This document shows positions 1 through 8,415 of a DNA stretch of 64,000 bases, in pieces. The notes under the pieces were generated by a model. The model did no database searches and had not been told where the DNA came from. It saw nothing but the letters and a program-made list of their open reading frames with translations. Source of the DNA: Pseudofrankia coriaricola (lineage in GTDB: Bacteria > Actinomycetota > Actinomycetes > Frankiales > Frankiaceae); the NCBI RefSeq assembly GCF_001854805.1, contig NZ_MBLO01000005.1, forward strand, positions 20,691-84,690, given 5' to 3'. Numbering within the stretch: position 1 is the stretch's first letter; each line of letters starts with the position of its first letter. Position numbers and translations under genes: made by a program.

Positions 1-135
1 GCTTTAGCTCAGCTGGTGGATGGTGGATGGTGGAACGAGCAGCGCCTCGGCCACGGCCGGTCGGACTGGTGGACCGCTTCGCGCGCCCGGTCCCGCGTGG
101 CATCTCGACACACGGCCGATCGTGGACGGGATCGT

Positions 136-885
136 TCACGGCAGGTACCGGGCCCAGTCGTAGGAGACGAGTGCGTGGAAGGGCGCGGCCAGGAGGGGCT
201 CGACGCCGGCATCGCTCCACCGCTTCTCCAGCAAGGGCCGCAAGTCCTCGGCCACGGCCACCGGGTCGTCGTCGAGGAAGCAGTAGCTGATCCGCAGTCC
301 GGCGTTGTTCCTCGTCGTGTACGGCGGTTGCATCGGCAGCGCGCCGCCCCACCACACGCCGCCGACGCCCGGGACGTCGGCCAGGGGCGCCGGCGAGGCG
401 TCGCCGCGCTCGACGAGCATGTACACGCCTCTCACCGGCCACCATGGCAGCACGTCGGCGCCGACCTTGATCCGGGACGCCGCGACGGTGCCGTCGAGGC
501 GGTAGACGGCCCGTTCCACCAGCGGGAGGAGGTAGGGCGTCCGGCCGGCATCGATCATGGCGACGTTCAGGTCGTTGAAAGCCGGCAATCCGGCCACGTC
601 GGTGAACAGATACGTCATGACGTGGTCGGTGGCGTCGTAGCGCCCGTCGCCGGCCGCTCGGGCCGCTCGGCAGGTTGGCGTCGAGACCAGGCGAAAGGAC
701 GCCCGCAGGGACGGGAGCCGATGCTGCTCGGGGCGATGATCGAGCGAGTGCCACGCCAGGTAGTCGGCATCGCGGCCCTCAGGGTGGCGCGCCGACATCG
801 ACACGTAGATCGTGGTCACATCGGTTCGACCGGTGGCGAGCATCGCCGGGACGTCGTCCGACGGGGTGCCGACGAGGGCGGACAT
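136..885 (-). CDS. Conserved protein, possible EthD-like two-domain alpha/beta barrel
   Basis: 249 aa. I do not recognise a named family with certainty. Two similar halves are visible: an N-terminal half with the segment DYLAWHSLDHRPEQHRLPS and a C-terminal half containing ISYCFLDDDP, a layout reminiscent of EthD/dimeric alpha-beta barrel proteins that accompany ring-cleavage enzymes. It is a clear paralogue of the divergent gene at 1181-1921. The ATG at 885 was chosen because GAGAGGAAG lies a few bases upstream; the open frame extends further but without homology to the paralogue. The function is unknown; a role in the same catabolic pathway as the adjacent LLM monooxygenase is inferred. Confidence 0.6.
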   Translation of the reverse strand: MSALVGTPSDDVPAMLATGRTDVTTIYVSMSARHPEGRDADYLAWHSLDHRPEQHRLPSLRASFRLVSTPTCRAARAAGDGRYDATDHVMTYLFTDVAGLPAFNDLNVAMIDAGRTPYLLPLVERAVYRLDGTVAASRIKVGADVLPWWPVRGVYMLVERGDASPAPLADVPGVGGVWWGGALPMQPPYTTRNNAGLRISYCFLDDDPVAVAEDLRPLLEKRWSDAGVEPLLAAPFHALVSYDWARYLP

Positions 886-1083
886 GGGCGACTTCCTCTC
901 GTGGTCAGGGCGGGTGCGGCGCGGCGTCGGGGCCGAGCACGACGGGAGCCTCGGCGGCGAACCACGGCCGCGGACCCGACGCCGAGCCCGCCTCGGCGCC
1001 GGCCGGTCCGCTGCCCCCGACTTCGGTGGCCTCGTCCGAGGGGGGCCGACGAGCGCTGCCATGGCCGCTATCCTCGCCGCTAC

Positions 1084-1121
1084 ATCAAGTCCTTGACAAC
1101 CCATTACATCAAGTCCTTGAT
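1084..1121. promoter_or_regulatory. Tandem palindromic operators, MarR-type candidate
   Basis: Two copies of TACATCAAGTCCTTGA 24 bp apart. Each contains the dyad ATCAAG-TC-CTTGAT (1108-1121; the 1084-1097 copy ends in GAC). They lie about 60 bp before the GTG of the 1181 gene and between the two divergent paralogues. The same dyad recurs at 8202-8227 and 8416-8429. The MarR regulator at 2959-3507 is the most obvious candidate binder; that link is inferred from proximity. Confidence 0.5.
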
Positions 1122-1180
1122 AATCGATACTCTGCGCGGAGGTACCGAGTGGGGACACGGCGCAAGAGACGGAGATCATC

Positions 1181-1921
1181 GTGCTCGACGGAGTCGGCAT
1201 ACCGTCGGACGACGTCCCGGAGATCCTCGCCACCGGACGGACGGACATCACCACCATTTTCGTGTCGATGGCGGCGCGCCACCCCGACGGCGGCGACGCC
1301 GACTACCTCGAGTGGCACACCTTGGATCATCGGCCTGAGCAGCAGCGGCTGCCGACCCTGCGCGCGTCGCTCCGGCTCGTGTCGACGCCCAACTGCCGGG
1401 CCGCCCGCGCGGCGAGCCACGCCGGCTACGACGGCGCCGACCATGTGATGACGTACTTCTTCGCCGACATCGTGGGATTGGAGGAGTTCAACGACCTCTC
1501 CGTCGCGCTGCGGAACGCGGGGCGGACGCCGTTCGTGCTGCCGCCGGTGCAACGCGGCGTCTACACCGTCGAAGCCACAGCCGCGGCCCCACGGATCAGG
1601 GCTGGAGCCGATGTGCTGCCCTGGCGGCCGGTCACGGGCGTTTACGTGCTGCTGGAGCAGGGCACGGCACCGACCCACGCGCTCGTCGAGATTCCGGGCG
1701 TGGCCGGCATCTGGTCGGCGACGTCTACGCCGACGGCGTTCTCGACCGCCGCGGCCGGCCAGCAGATCACCTACTGCTTCCTCGACGACGACCCGGTTGA
1801 CACGGCGGCGCGGCTGCGTCCCGTGCTCGAACGGCGTTGGGAGACAGCGGCGGTCTCACGGCTGCTGGCTGGCCCTTTCTACCCGGTCGTTCCGTACGCG
1901 TGGGACCGGTACCTTCCCTGA
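1181..1921 (+). CDS. Conserved protein, paralogue of the 136-885 gene (possible EthD-like)
   Basis: 246 aa, GTG start preceded by GACGGAG. It is collinear over its whole length with the product of the divergent neighbour (shared DYLEWHTLDHRPEQQRLP, ADVLPWRPVTGVYVLLE, ITYCFLDDDP), so the pair arose by inverted duplication. Function is not recognised; the repeated half-domain resembles small dimeric alpha/beta barrels. It is followed 20 bp later by the LLM monooxygenase and is probably co-transcribed with it. Two palindromic operators lie upstream at 1084-1121. Confidence 0.6.
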   Translation: MLDGVGIPSDDVPEILATGRTDITTIFVSMAARHPDGGDADYLEWHTLDHRPEQQRLPTLRASLRLVSTPNCRAARAASHAGYDGADHVMTYFFADIVGLEEFNDLSVALRNAGRTPFVLPPVQRGVYTVEATAAAPRIRAGADVLPWRPVTGVYVLLEQGTAPTHALVEIPGVAGIWSATSTPTAFSTAAAGQQITYCFLDDDPVDTAARLRPVLERRWETAAVSRLLAGPFYPVVPYAWDRYLP

Positions 1922-1940
1922 TGGCGAGAAGGAGGACGAG

Positions 1941-2897
1941 ATGCGCATCGGCCTGATGGTCGGCTCGGACAAGGAACGTTCGCGCGCCGACCGGTTGGCT
2001 GGGCTGGTGGCCGACGTACAGGACGCCGAGCGTGCCGGGTTCACCTCCATGTGGATTCCCCAGATCCCCGGCTACCTCGACGCGATGACGGCGATCGCGC
2101 TCGCCGGCCACGTGACCGAACGCATCGAGCTCGGCACGGCGGTCGTGCCCCTGCAGACGCGTCACCCGATCCCGATGGCGCAGCAGGTCCTCACCACTCA
2201 GGCCGCGTGCGGGGGGCGGTTCACGCTCGGCCTCGGACCGTCGCATCACTGGATCGTCCAGGACCAGCTCGGCCTGCCCTACGAGCGGCCGGCCGCGCTG
2301 ATCCGGGACTACCTCGCCGTGCTGAACCAGGCCTTCACCGGACCCGGCCCGGTCGACGTCGAGAACGACACCTACCACGTGCACAGCCCGTTCGATGTCG
2401 TCGACCCCGTCCCGATGCCGGTCGTCATCTCGGCGCTCGGCCCGGTCATGCTCCGTATCGCCGGCGAGCAAGCGTCCGGGACCGTCCTCTGGATGGCCGA
2501 CGAGCGGGCCATCGCCGGCCACATCGCCCCGCGTATCACCAAAGCGGCCTCCGGGGCGGGGCGGGGTGCGCCGCGCATCATCGCGGGCGTACCCGTCGCG
2601 CTGTGCCTCAACAGCGAGGTCGACAACGCACGGGCCTTTGCGAGCGAGGTACTCGGCCACGCCGACATCTCACCGAACTACGTGCGCCTGCTTGAACACG
2701 GGGAAGCCGAGGGCGTGGGCGACACCATGGCCGCCGGGGACGAGTCGGCCATCGTGGCGCGGCTGAAGCGCTACCGCGACGCCGGCGTCACCGACTTCGC
2801 CGCGCGAATAGTGCCGCTCGGCGCCGACCCGGCCACCCGCCTGCGGTCACGGGTCCGGACCCAGGAGTTCCTCGCCACGCTGGGCCCGGAACTCTGA
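1941..2897 (+). CDS. LLM-class F420-dependent oxidoreductase
   Basis: 318 aa, ATG preceded by GAAGGAGG. The luciferase-like TIM-barrel is recognisable from the start (MRIGLMVGSDK), through FTSMWIPQIPGY and IELGTAVVPLQTRHP to the substrate-gating region and GRFTLGLGPSHH. Length and motifs fit actinobacterial F420-dependent LLM enzymes that reduce or oxygenate organic substrates; FMN use cannot be excluded from sequence. It forms a short operon with the preceding EthD-like gene. A frameshifted N-terminal remnant of a close homologue lies at 27604-27750, showing that this gene family has been copied around the region. Confidence 0.85.
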   Translation: MRIGLMVGSDKERSRADRLAGLVADVQDAERAGFTSMWIPQIPGYLDAMTAIALAGHVTERIELGTAVVPLQTRHPIPMAQQVLTTQAACGGRFTLGLGPSHHWIVQDQLGLPYERPAALIRDYLAVLNQAFTGPGPVDVENDTYHVHSPFDVVDPVPMPVVISALGPVMLRIAGEQASGTVLWMADERAIAGHIAPRITKAASGAGRGAPRIIAGVPVALCLNSEVDNARAFASEVLGHADISPNYVRLLEHGEAEGVGDTMAAGDESAIVARLKRYRDAGVTDFAARIVPLGADPATRLRSRVRTQEFLATLGPEL

Positions 2898-2958
2898 CCC
2901 CCCGCGTACGACCGCCCGCCCACGGCGGAGTGGAGTTTCCGGCCGGGCCCGTTCAGGC

Positions 2959-3507
2959 TCAGTCCGCCGCGTCGCCGTTCGCCGCCGCATCGTCATCCGC
3001 CGCCGGGTCGCCGTCCGGCGGCATGCGGGCCGTCAGCCGCCGCAGGAGTTCCCGGAGCGTCTCCTGCTCGGCGGCGTCGAACACCTCGAGCAGCTTCTCC
3101 TCGCTCTTGAGGGCCTCATCGACACAGTCCGTGGTGACGCTCAAGCCCTTCTCCGTGAGGTAGGCGCGAAGGATCCTCCCGTGGTTCCTGTCGGGCTTTC
3201 GTTCGATCAAGCCCCGCCTCTCCAGCGTGGCCAGCGCCAGCTGGGATGCCTGCGGCGTGATGAGTAACCGCCGGGCCAGGTCCGCGCCGGACAGGCCGGG
3301 AGTCTCGGCCAAACGCCTGAGGACGCCGATCTGCTCCGACGTGACGCCGTAGCCGCGGATAGCGTCATTTACCGCTCGCCGGGTATAATGCGAGGCCTGC
3401 TTCAGGAGCCAGGTTATGTGATCATCGCTGTCCACGAGCATCAATGACCGGATCGGGCGCTGGATGCGGTCAGCGCGCATTCCCTGAATCGGCTTGTCGC
3501 CGAGCAT
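2959..3507 (-). CDS. MarR-family transcriptional regulator
   Basis: Up to 182 aa. The winged-helix core is visible: a dimerisation helix (HITWLLKQASHYTRRAVND), then VTSEQIGVLRRLAETPG, GADLARRLLITPQASQLAL and the wing ERRGLIERKPDRNHGR. The acidic, low-complexity tail (PPDGDPAADDDAAANGDAAD) is unusual. The first ATG (3507) lacks a ribosome site; the internal ATG at 3441 (MLVDSDD) is a plausible alternative giving 160 aa. It is convergent with the LLM gene and is the best local candidate for binding the CAAG-NN-CTTG palindromes in front of the neighbouring units. Confidence 0.85.
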   Translation of the reverse strand: MLGDKPIQGMRADRIQRPIRSLMLVDSDDHITWLLKQASHYTRRAVNDAIRGYGVTSEQIGVLRRLAETPGLSGADLARRLLITPQASQLALATLERRGLIERKPDRNHGRILRAYLTEKGLSVTTDCVDEALKSEEKLLEVFDAAEQETLRELLRRLTARMPPDGDPAADDDAAANGDAAD

Positions 3508-3901
3508 GACCGGGCGTGGAGAGGTCGAGCCTCAGGGCACTGCGTGGCCGAGCCCCGGCGGTCAATCACGATCACAGTGGTGCGGACCTCCCACTCGTGG
3601 CGCTCACGAGCGTTGATGCTGTCCCCGGTGGAGCGGCTTGGGGCTCACGCCGACCATATGCGAGGCCGACGCATTGAACACCCGCCACCGGACGGGTGTG
3701 TCCACACGAACAGATGCCCAGGCCCGGCGCGCCGCGACGGTCACCCGGGTGCCCGGTGGATCCGTCGGGCGGTGACGGCGTCGGCGGACGGCAAACGGAC
3801 CCGACCCGGCGCATGGCGGTCCAGACGACACGGCGCGGCGAAGCGGACGGTGCCGCCTACCGTCCACCGTGACTCGAACCGTCGGTCCGTCGGGGTCGCG
3901 A
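3508..3901. other. Intergenic stretch without supported gene
   Basis: About 390 bp between the MarR gene and the end of the CMD gene. Open frames here show no domain, no ribosome site and no repeat that I can recognise. It probably holds the promoter of the MarR gene. Confidence 0.5.
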
Positions 3902-4492
3902 TCAGCCGTGCGGAGCGGGGAGCGTGGGCGCGTCGACAGGCTCGGTCGGCGGGTCGGGTGCCAGTCCCGCGCCGTTGGTGACGACGGCGAAGCACAGATA
4001 GGCGCCGACGACGAACAGCAGCTCGAGCAGTTCGGTGGCGGGGAGGTGCCCGCCCAGCTCCGTCCAGGTGGCGTCGTCGACGTCGTGGCGGTCGAGGAGT
4101 TGGTCGATCGCCGCGAGCACGGCGCGCTCGACGGGCGACCACACCTCGGCGTCGGCGCCGCGCGGGACGGCATGGACCTGTTCGACGGTGAGTCCGGCCT
4201 GCTGCCCCATCCGGGTGTGCTGGGCCCACTCGTAGGCCGAGCGGGTGCGCCACGCCACTCGGAGGACAGTGAGCTCTCGAAGCCGCGGATCGAGGGTGGT
4301 CTGCCTGGCGAGCACCTCGTTGAAGGCGAGCCAGGCGTTGCCGAGCGGGAGATGGCGGGCCAGCAGGCCCAGCACGTTCGGCATCGGCCGTTCACCCGAC
4401 GCGAAGACCTCGGGACGCCGCAGGTACGCCGGCAGCACGGCCCGAGCCTCATCGCCCCACGCCTCGACCGGCAGCGGCGTCAGACGGGTCAT
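3902..4492 (-). CDS. Carboxymuconolactone decarboxylase family protein
   Basis: 196 aa. The CMD/AhpD-like helical fold is indicated by LRELTVLRVAWRTRSAYEW followed by the family E-x-x-x-H arrangement (EWAQHTRMGQQAGLT) and a C-terminal helix ELLELLFVVGAYLCF. No CxxC pair is present, so peroxidase/disulfide activity of the AhpD type is unlikely; a decarboxylase or isomerase-like role on a ring-cleavage product is plausible. The ATG overlaps the stop of the upstream SDR (ATGA), indicating translational coupling. It is the last gene of the Rieske operon that runs from 8090 to 3902. Confidence 0.8.
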   Translation of the reverse strand: MTRLTPLPVEAWGDEARAVLPAYLRRPEVFASGERPMPNVLGLLARHLPLGNAWLAFNEVLARQTTLDPRLRELTVLRVAWRTRSAYEWAQHTRMGQQAGLTVEQVHAVPRGADAEVWSPVERAVLAAIDQLLDRHDVDDATWTELGGHLPATELLELLFVVGAYLCFAVVTNGAGLAPDPPTEPVDAPTLPAPHG

Positions 4493-5247
4493 ATGACCGA
4501 GCCGCCGTTGACGCCGAGGACCTGCCCGGTGATGAAACCCGCCTCCTCCGAGCAGAGGAACAGGCAGGCGGCGGCGATGTCGTCACTCGTTCCCAGCCGG
4601 CCGAGCGGGATGGCCCGTGCCATGACCTCGTTGCTGGGCAGGTCGCCGAGGGACTGGGACCGGCGCGACATCGGCGTGTCGATACCGGATGGCGGGATGG
4701 TGTTCACCGTGATCCCGTAGGGCGCGAACTCACGGGCCAGCGACTTCGTCAGGGTGATGACGCCAGCCTTCGCCGCCGCGTAGTGCGCCATCCGGGGCGA
4801 GCCCCGCTGGGCGCTCGACGAGGAGACCGTCACGATCCGACCCCATCGGGCGTCGACCATGTCAGAGATCGCCGCCTGGACGCAGTGGAAGGTGCCGGTC
4901 AGGTTGACGGCGAGGATGCGCTGCCAGGACTCGACGGTGATCTCGGTGAAGGACGCGAATGCCGCCGCGCCCGCGCTCGTGACCAGAATCTCCACGGGCC
5001 CGAACTCGCTGCGTACCTTCGCGACCGCGTCGTCGACCGACGGCCGGTCAGCCACGTCGAGCCGGCATGCCAGGGCGTCGGCGCCGTCGCGGTGGAGCTC
5101 GGCGGCAAGGACCTGTGCCGCGTCGCCGTCGAGGTCGAGCACCGCGACGCGGTGCCCACGCGCCGCGAGCTGTTGGCAGATCGAGCGGCCCATCCCCGAG
5201 GCGCCGCCGGTCACGACGGCGACGCGTTGCGTCTGCTGGTCAGCCAT
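4489..5247 (-). CDS. SDR family oxidoreductase
   Basis: 252 aa classical short-chain dehydrogenase/reductase. Visible are the nucleotide-binding TGGASGMG, a D-D pair for adenine ring binding (CRLDVAD), a VTSAG variant of the usual NNAG, the catalytic Ser in VTVSSSS, Tyr-x3-Lys as YAAAK, and the C-terminal VNGGSVI typical of FabG-like members. It likely oxidises an alcohol or reduces a ketone produced after the Rieske step. It overlaps the next upstream gene (5240-6484) by 8 bp and the downstream CMD gene by 4 bp. Confidence 0.88.
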   Translation of the reverse strand: MADQQTQRVAVVTGGASGMGRSICQQLAARGHRVAVLDLDGDAAQVLAAELHRDGADALACRLDVADRPSVDDAVAKVRSEFGPVEILVTSAGAAAFASFTEITVESWQRILAVNLTGTFHCVQAAISDMVDARWGRIVTVSSSSAQRGSPRMAHYAAAKAGVITLTKSLAREFAPYGITVNTIPPSGIDTPMSRRSQSLGDLPSNEVMARAIPLGRLGTSDDIAAACLFLCSEEAGFITGQVLGVNGGSVI

Positions 5248-6484
5248 GTTTGTGGATACGGCCTTCCTTCATCACGAACCGGACGTCCCGCGTGGTGGTG
5301 ATGTCCTCGGACGGATCGCCGGGAACGGCGATGATGTCGGCGAGATAGCCGGCCGCGAGGCGGCCGAGCTCGCCGTCCATCTGGATGAGCTCGGCGCTCG
5401 TGACCGTCGCGGCGCGCAGCGCCTGGATCGGCGTCATGCCCCGGTCGACCAGGGCCACGAGCTCCCGGGCGTTCTGGCCGTGCGGGATCGCCGGCGCGTC
5501 GGTGCCGCAGGCGATCTTCACTCCGGCGGCGATGGCCTTGGGCAACATCGCCTGAGCCCGGGGGAACACTTCCGCGGCCTTCTTCCGCAGCTCGGGAGCG
5601 GCCCGCTCGATGGCCATCGCCTCGGTGAGGTACGTCGTCGACACCAGGAACGTCCCGTGGTCGACCATCATCTGGATGGACTCCGCTGTGGCGAGGAAGC
5701 CGTGCTCGATGCAGTCCACACCGGCCCGGATGCAGGCCTGGACGGCGGAGTCGCCGACCGCGTGGGCGGCGACTCGGATGCCGGCCCGGTGGGCCTCGTC
5801 CGTGATGGCCTCGAACTCCTGGTTGGAGTACTGCTGCGAACCCGGCGCCGTCGAGTGCGACATCACGCCGCCCGAAGCGGACACTTTGATCACTTTGGCG
5901 CCGTGGCGGATCTGGTAGCGGACGCAGGTCCGTACCTCGTCCACACCGTTGGCGATGCCCTCGGCCACGCTCAGCGGCATGATCCCGGGCGCGAGCCGTT
6001 GGAACACGGTCGGATCGAGGTGACCGCCGTACGGTGTGACGGCATGCCCGGCCGGGATGATCCGCGGGCCCTCGAGCCAGCCCTGGTCGATGGCTCGCGC
6101 CAGTGCGACGTCGAGCATGTAGCCGCCGGTCTTGACCATCAGCCCGAGGTTGCGCACGGTCGTGAAGCCGGCCAGCAGAGTCGCGCGAGCGTTCACCGTG
6201 GCCCGCAGCGTGCGGTACACCGGGTCGTCCTGGACGCCGTGCATCGGGTTCGGCAGCCCTTCTGGACCGCCGGGACCGCCGATGAGCAGGTTCAGCTCCA
6301 TGTCCATGAGCCCGGGCAGGAGCGTCACGTCGCCCAGGTCGACCTCGGTCGCCGCCGGCGGCGGCGCGGTGGGGTTGACCGCGACGATGCGGTTGCCCTC
6401 GACCACGATGACAGCGGGTGACCGCACCTTTCCGGCGACGATGTCCACCCAGCGGTCGGCTCGAAGGACGATCGCGTCGCTCAC
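5240..6484 (-). CDS. Amidohydrolase, imidazolonepropionase-like, with altered metal site
   Basis: 414 aa from a GTG (6484) that overlaps the upstream stop as GTGA. The amidohydrolase barrel is shown by KVIKVSASGGV (the usual carboxylated Lys), AAHAVG and CIEHG (two metal His) and GTDAP (catalytic Asp). The first metal-binding motif, normally HxH after PGLID, reads LMDMELNL here, so both histidines are missing. Either the enzyme uses a mononuclear site or it belongs to a subfamily with a rearranged site. It probably hydrolyses a C-N, lactone or beta-keto bond in the pathway opened by the Rieske oxygenase. Confidence 0.82.
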   Translation of the reverse strand: MSDAIVLRADRWVDIVAGKVRSPAVIVVEGNRIVAVNPTAPPPAATEVDLGDVTLLPGLMDMELNLLIGGPGGPEGLPNPMHGVQDDPVYRTLRATVNARATLLAGFTTVRNLGLMVKTGGYMLDVALARAIDQGWLEGPRIIPAGHAVTPYGGHLDPTVFQRLAPGIMPLSVAEGIANGVDEVRTCVRYQIRHGAKVIKVSASGGVMSHSTAPGSQQYSNQEFEAITDEAHRAGIRVAAHAVGDSAVQACIRAGVDCIEHGFLATAESIQMMVDHGTFLVSTTYLTEAMAIERAAPELRKKAAEVFPRAQAMLPKAIAAGVKIACGTDAPAIPHGQNARELVALVDRGMTPIQALRAATVTSAELIQMDGELGRLAAGYLADIIAVPGDPSEDITTTRDVRFVMKEGRIHKHG

Positions 6485-6822
6485 GGGACGGGGGCGACGA
6501 GGCAGTCGATGTGTGCCGCGCCCGAGTCCGGGATGCGCTGCTGGTGCCAGCACTCGACCGGGAACGACACCATGATCATGGAGTACAGCATGTACAGCAG
6601 GTTGACGGCCTCTTCAGGCATGTCGTCGAGGGAGTACCGGTCGAGGTAGGTCATCGCCGCCTCGGCCCGCGGCGTGATGGCGTCGTAGTACGTCTGCATG
6701 TCGTCCATCGGGCTGGCGAGACGCTTGTCGTAACGCTCCGGCTCGGTCGGCAGGCACCAGTCGGCCACGAACGGCTCGAGGTCGGCGAACTCCCGCGGCA
6801 GCTTCGCGGTCACGTCGGTCAC
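6481..6822 (-). CDS. Small conserved protein coupled to Rieske oxygenase
   Basis: 113 aa, function not recognised. The GTG at 6822 overlaps the Rieske stop (GTGA), and its own stop overlaps the next start the same way, so it is translated as part of a tightly coupled chain. It is rich in acidic and aromatic residues (DWCLPTEPERYDKR, DMPEEAVNLLYMLYSMIM, ECWHQQRIPDSG), with no transmembrane segment or cofactor motif. Its position suggests an accessory or small subunit for the oxygenase; this is inference from context only. Confidence 0.6.
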   Translation of the reverse strand: MTDVTAKLPREFADLEPFVADWCLPTEPERYDKRLASPMDDMQTYYDAITPRAEAAMTYLDRYSLDDMPEEAVNLLYMLYSMIMVSFPVECWHQQRIPDSGAAHIDCLVAPVP

Positions 6823-8090
6823 GCCCCCACCCGGCCGCGCTGGTACTCGTCCAACCATTTCGCCGTCTCCTTGTGCAGGTGCCGGCACAGCACCTCCTGG
6901 TCGCCCAGCGGGAACCGGTCGACCACCCGGGACTCCATCATCGTCTGGGTCGCCTCCAGGGTGTTTGCGTCCTGTAGGCCGAACTCCTTGAACGTCAGCG
7001 CGGTGAGCTCGTGGGCGATCCGCTCACGTGGCGTCTTCGCCGGAACAAAATAGAGCGTTCCCTCGAAGACGTGGCTGTTGTACGACGTCGGCCAGTAGTG
7101 GTAGGTGAGGTACCAGCCCTGACCCCAGATCAGGATGGTGAAGTTCGGGAACAGCTGGAACGAATCAAGCCCCCACGGATCACACTTGGCGGGGTTCACA
7201 CCGTCCGGCAGCTTGTCAACGCCGAGATCGGGGATGTCCCAGGGGCCGAACAGGCCGCTGCGGCAGATATCCTCTATCGGCTTGCGCATGTCCTGGTCCA
7301 GCTCCCACGCTCGGATCCCCGCCGTGCTCACCAGACGGTGCGGGCCGTCGATCCGGTAGTGCGGGGCTTCGAAACCCGCCTCCTGGGCGGCGTTGGAAAA
7401 CTTCGCCGGCGACTGCCGCGCGTGCAGGACCGGTGCATGGTAAAATTCCTGGAAGGCGTCCATGTAGAGCTTCCAGTTCGCTTTGACCTCGGAGCGGTAG
7501 TGCCAGCGCTCGGTCATCTTGTCGAAGGGATAGCCCTCGATCGAGGTGACCATCGGGCCGAGGAACTCCCGCAACGGCTGCTCGGGCTCCTTGGCGAGGT
7601 TGACGAAGATAAATCCTTCCCAGACGTCACAGTGAACGGGGACGAGGCCGTAGTCGTTCTTGTCGAGGTCGAAGAACTCGCCCTCCTGCTGCACAAAATT
7701 CAGTGCGCCGTCGAGGTCGTAGCGCCAGGCGTGGTACTTGCAGATGAACTGCCGGCAGGTGCCGCTCGTCTCCTCGCCGGGGAAGTCGTTCCACACCAGC
7801 TTGTTTCCCCGATGACGACAGATGTTATGGAACGCCGCGACCTGGCCGCTCCTGTCCCGCACCACGATGATCGACGTCTTGGCAACGTGGATCTCCTTGG
7901 TGAAATAGCTGCCGGTCCTCGGCAGCAGATCCACCCGCCCAACGTTGAGCCAGCCGCGCTTGAAGATCGCTTCCCGCTCGAGCTCGTATAACTCCGGCGA
8001 GATCGAGTCCTCGTACGACACCGGCTCGGTTCCGAGTTCCGGATAGTGCTCCGTCCAGCTGCCCTCGGACGGCTTGGGCCAACGAACCAC
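6819..8090 (-). CDS. Rieske non-heme iron oxygenase, alpha subunit
   Basis: 423 aa. N-terminal Rieske domain with the 2Fe-2S ligands in CRHRG (around residue 92) and CKYHAW (around 116); the C-terminal catalytic domain carries the mononuclear iron motif in NWKLYMDAFQEFYHAPVLH. Length fits ring-hydroxylating oxygenase alpha subunits. No reductase or ferredoxin gene lies beside it, so electrons must come from elsewhere. It is the first gene of the minus operon that continues through the small protein, amidohydrolase, SDR and CMD genes. Palindromic sites at 8202-8227 lie upstream. Confidence 0.92.
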   Translation of the reverse strand: MVRWPKPSEGSWTEHYPELGTEPVSYEDSISPELYELEREAIFKRGWLNVGRVDLLPRTGSYFTKEIHVAKTSIIVVRDRSGQVAAFHNICRHRGNKLVWNDFPGEETSGTCRQFICKYHAWRYDLDGALNFVQQEGEFFDLDKNDYGLVPVHCDVWEGFIFVNLAKEPEQPLREFLGPMVTSIEGYPFDKMTERWHYRSEVKANWKLYMDAFQEFYHAPVLHARQSPAKFSNAAQEAGFEAPHYRIDGPHRLVSTAGIRAWELDQDMRKPIEDICRSGLFGPWDIPDLGVDKLPDGVNPAKCDPWGLDSFQLFPNFTILIWGQGWYLTYHYWPTSYNSHVFEGTLYFVPAKTPRERIAHELTALTFKEFGLQDANTLEATQTMMESRVVDRFPLGDQEVLCRHLHKETAKWLDEYQRGRVGA

Positions 8091-8120
8091 TGCCTACTCC
8101 TCTGCCACGGATGACGGGAC

Positions 8121-8165
8121 GGGTTCCGGGGGCGCCCCAGTGGAGTCCGGCCGTCCCCGGAACCC
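8121..8165. other. Long inverted repeat upstream of Rieske operon
   Basis: GGGTTCCGGGG at 8121-8131 pairs exactly with CCCCGGAACCC at 8155-8165 across a 23-base loop. It lies 30-75 bp before the Rieske start codon, where it could fold in the leader RNA or serve as a protein site. The function is not known. Confidence 0.4.
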
Positions 8166-8201
8166 CCCGGGTCGAAGCTATACGCCCCCTTGGGCTATCC
8201 G

Positions 8202-8227
8202 CAAGTACTTGATATTAAGTACTTGAT
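8202..8227. promoter_or_regulatory. Paired CAAGTACTTG-type operators
   Basis: A perfect palindrome CAAGTACTTG (8202-8211) is followed by a second AAGTACTTGATAT unit (ending 8229) at 14-bp spacing; each unit matches the dyad seen at 1084-1121. The site lies between the Rieske operon (start 8090) and the divergent epimerase gene (start 8488), so it could control either. Confidence 0.5.
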
Positions 8228-8415
8228 ATGCAAGGCTGGCGACCTTAGGTACGTGGAAGACAACAGTCCGAACGGGGCGATCGTGGCGGTCCATCGGCAT
8301 CTCTGGCTCCCACCGTGCCCGGTATGACACTCAAGGTGGTCATGACCGTCTCGTGGTCCCGACACGGCAAGGTCGCGGGCGCGGCGCCCTCGGTCGACGC
8401 GCCCTTGACGGGCAC

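Noticed and set aside
1..34. A complete tRNA gene at the left edge
   Set aside because: Only the D-arm-like stretch is visible; there is no anticodon stem, T arm or acceptor complement.
4859..6421. Long open frame (520 codons) on the plus strand opposite the SDR/amidohydrolase genes
   Set aside because: Lies antisense to two genes with clear catalytic motifs, has no domain or ribosome site, and is explained by the strong third-position GC bias.
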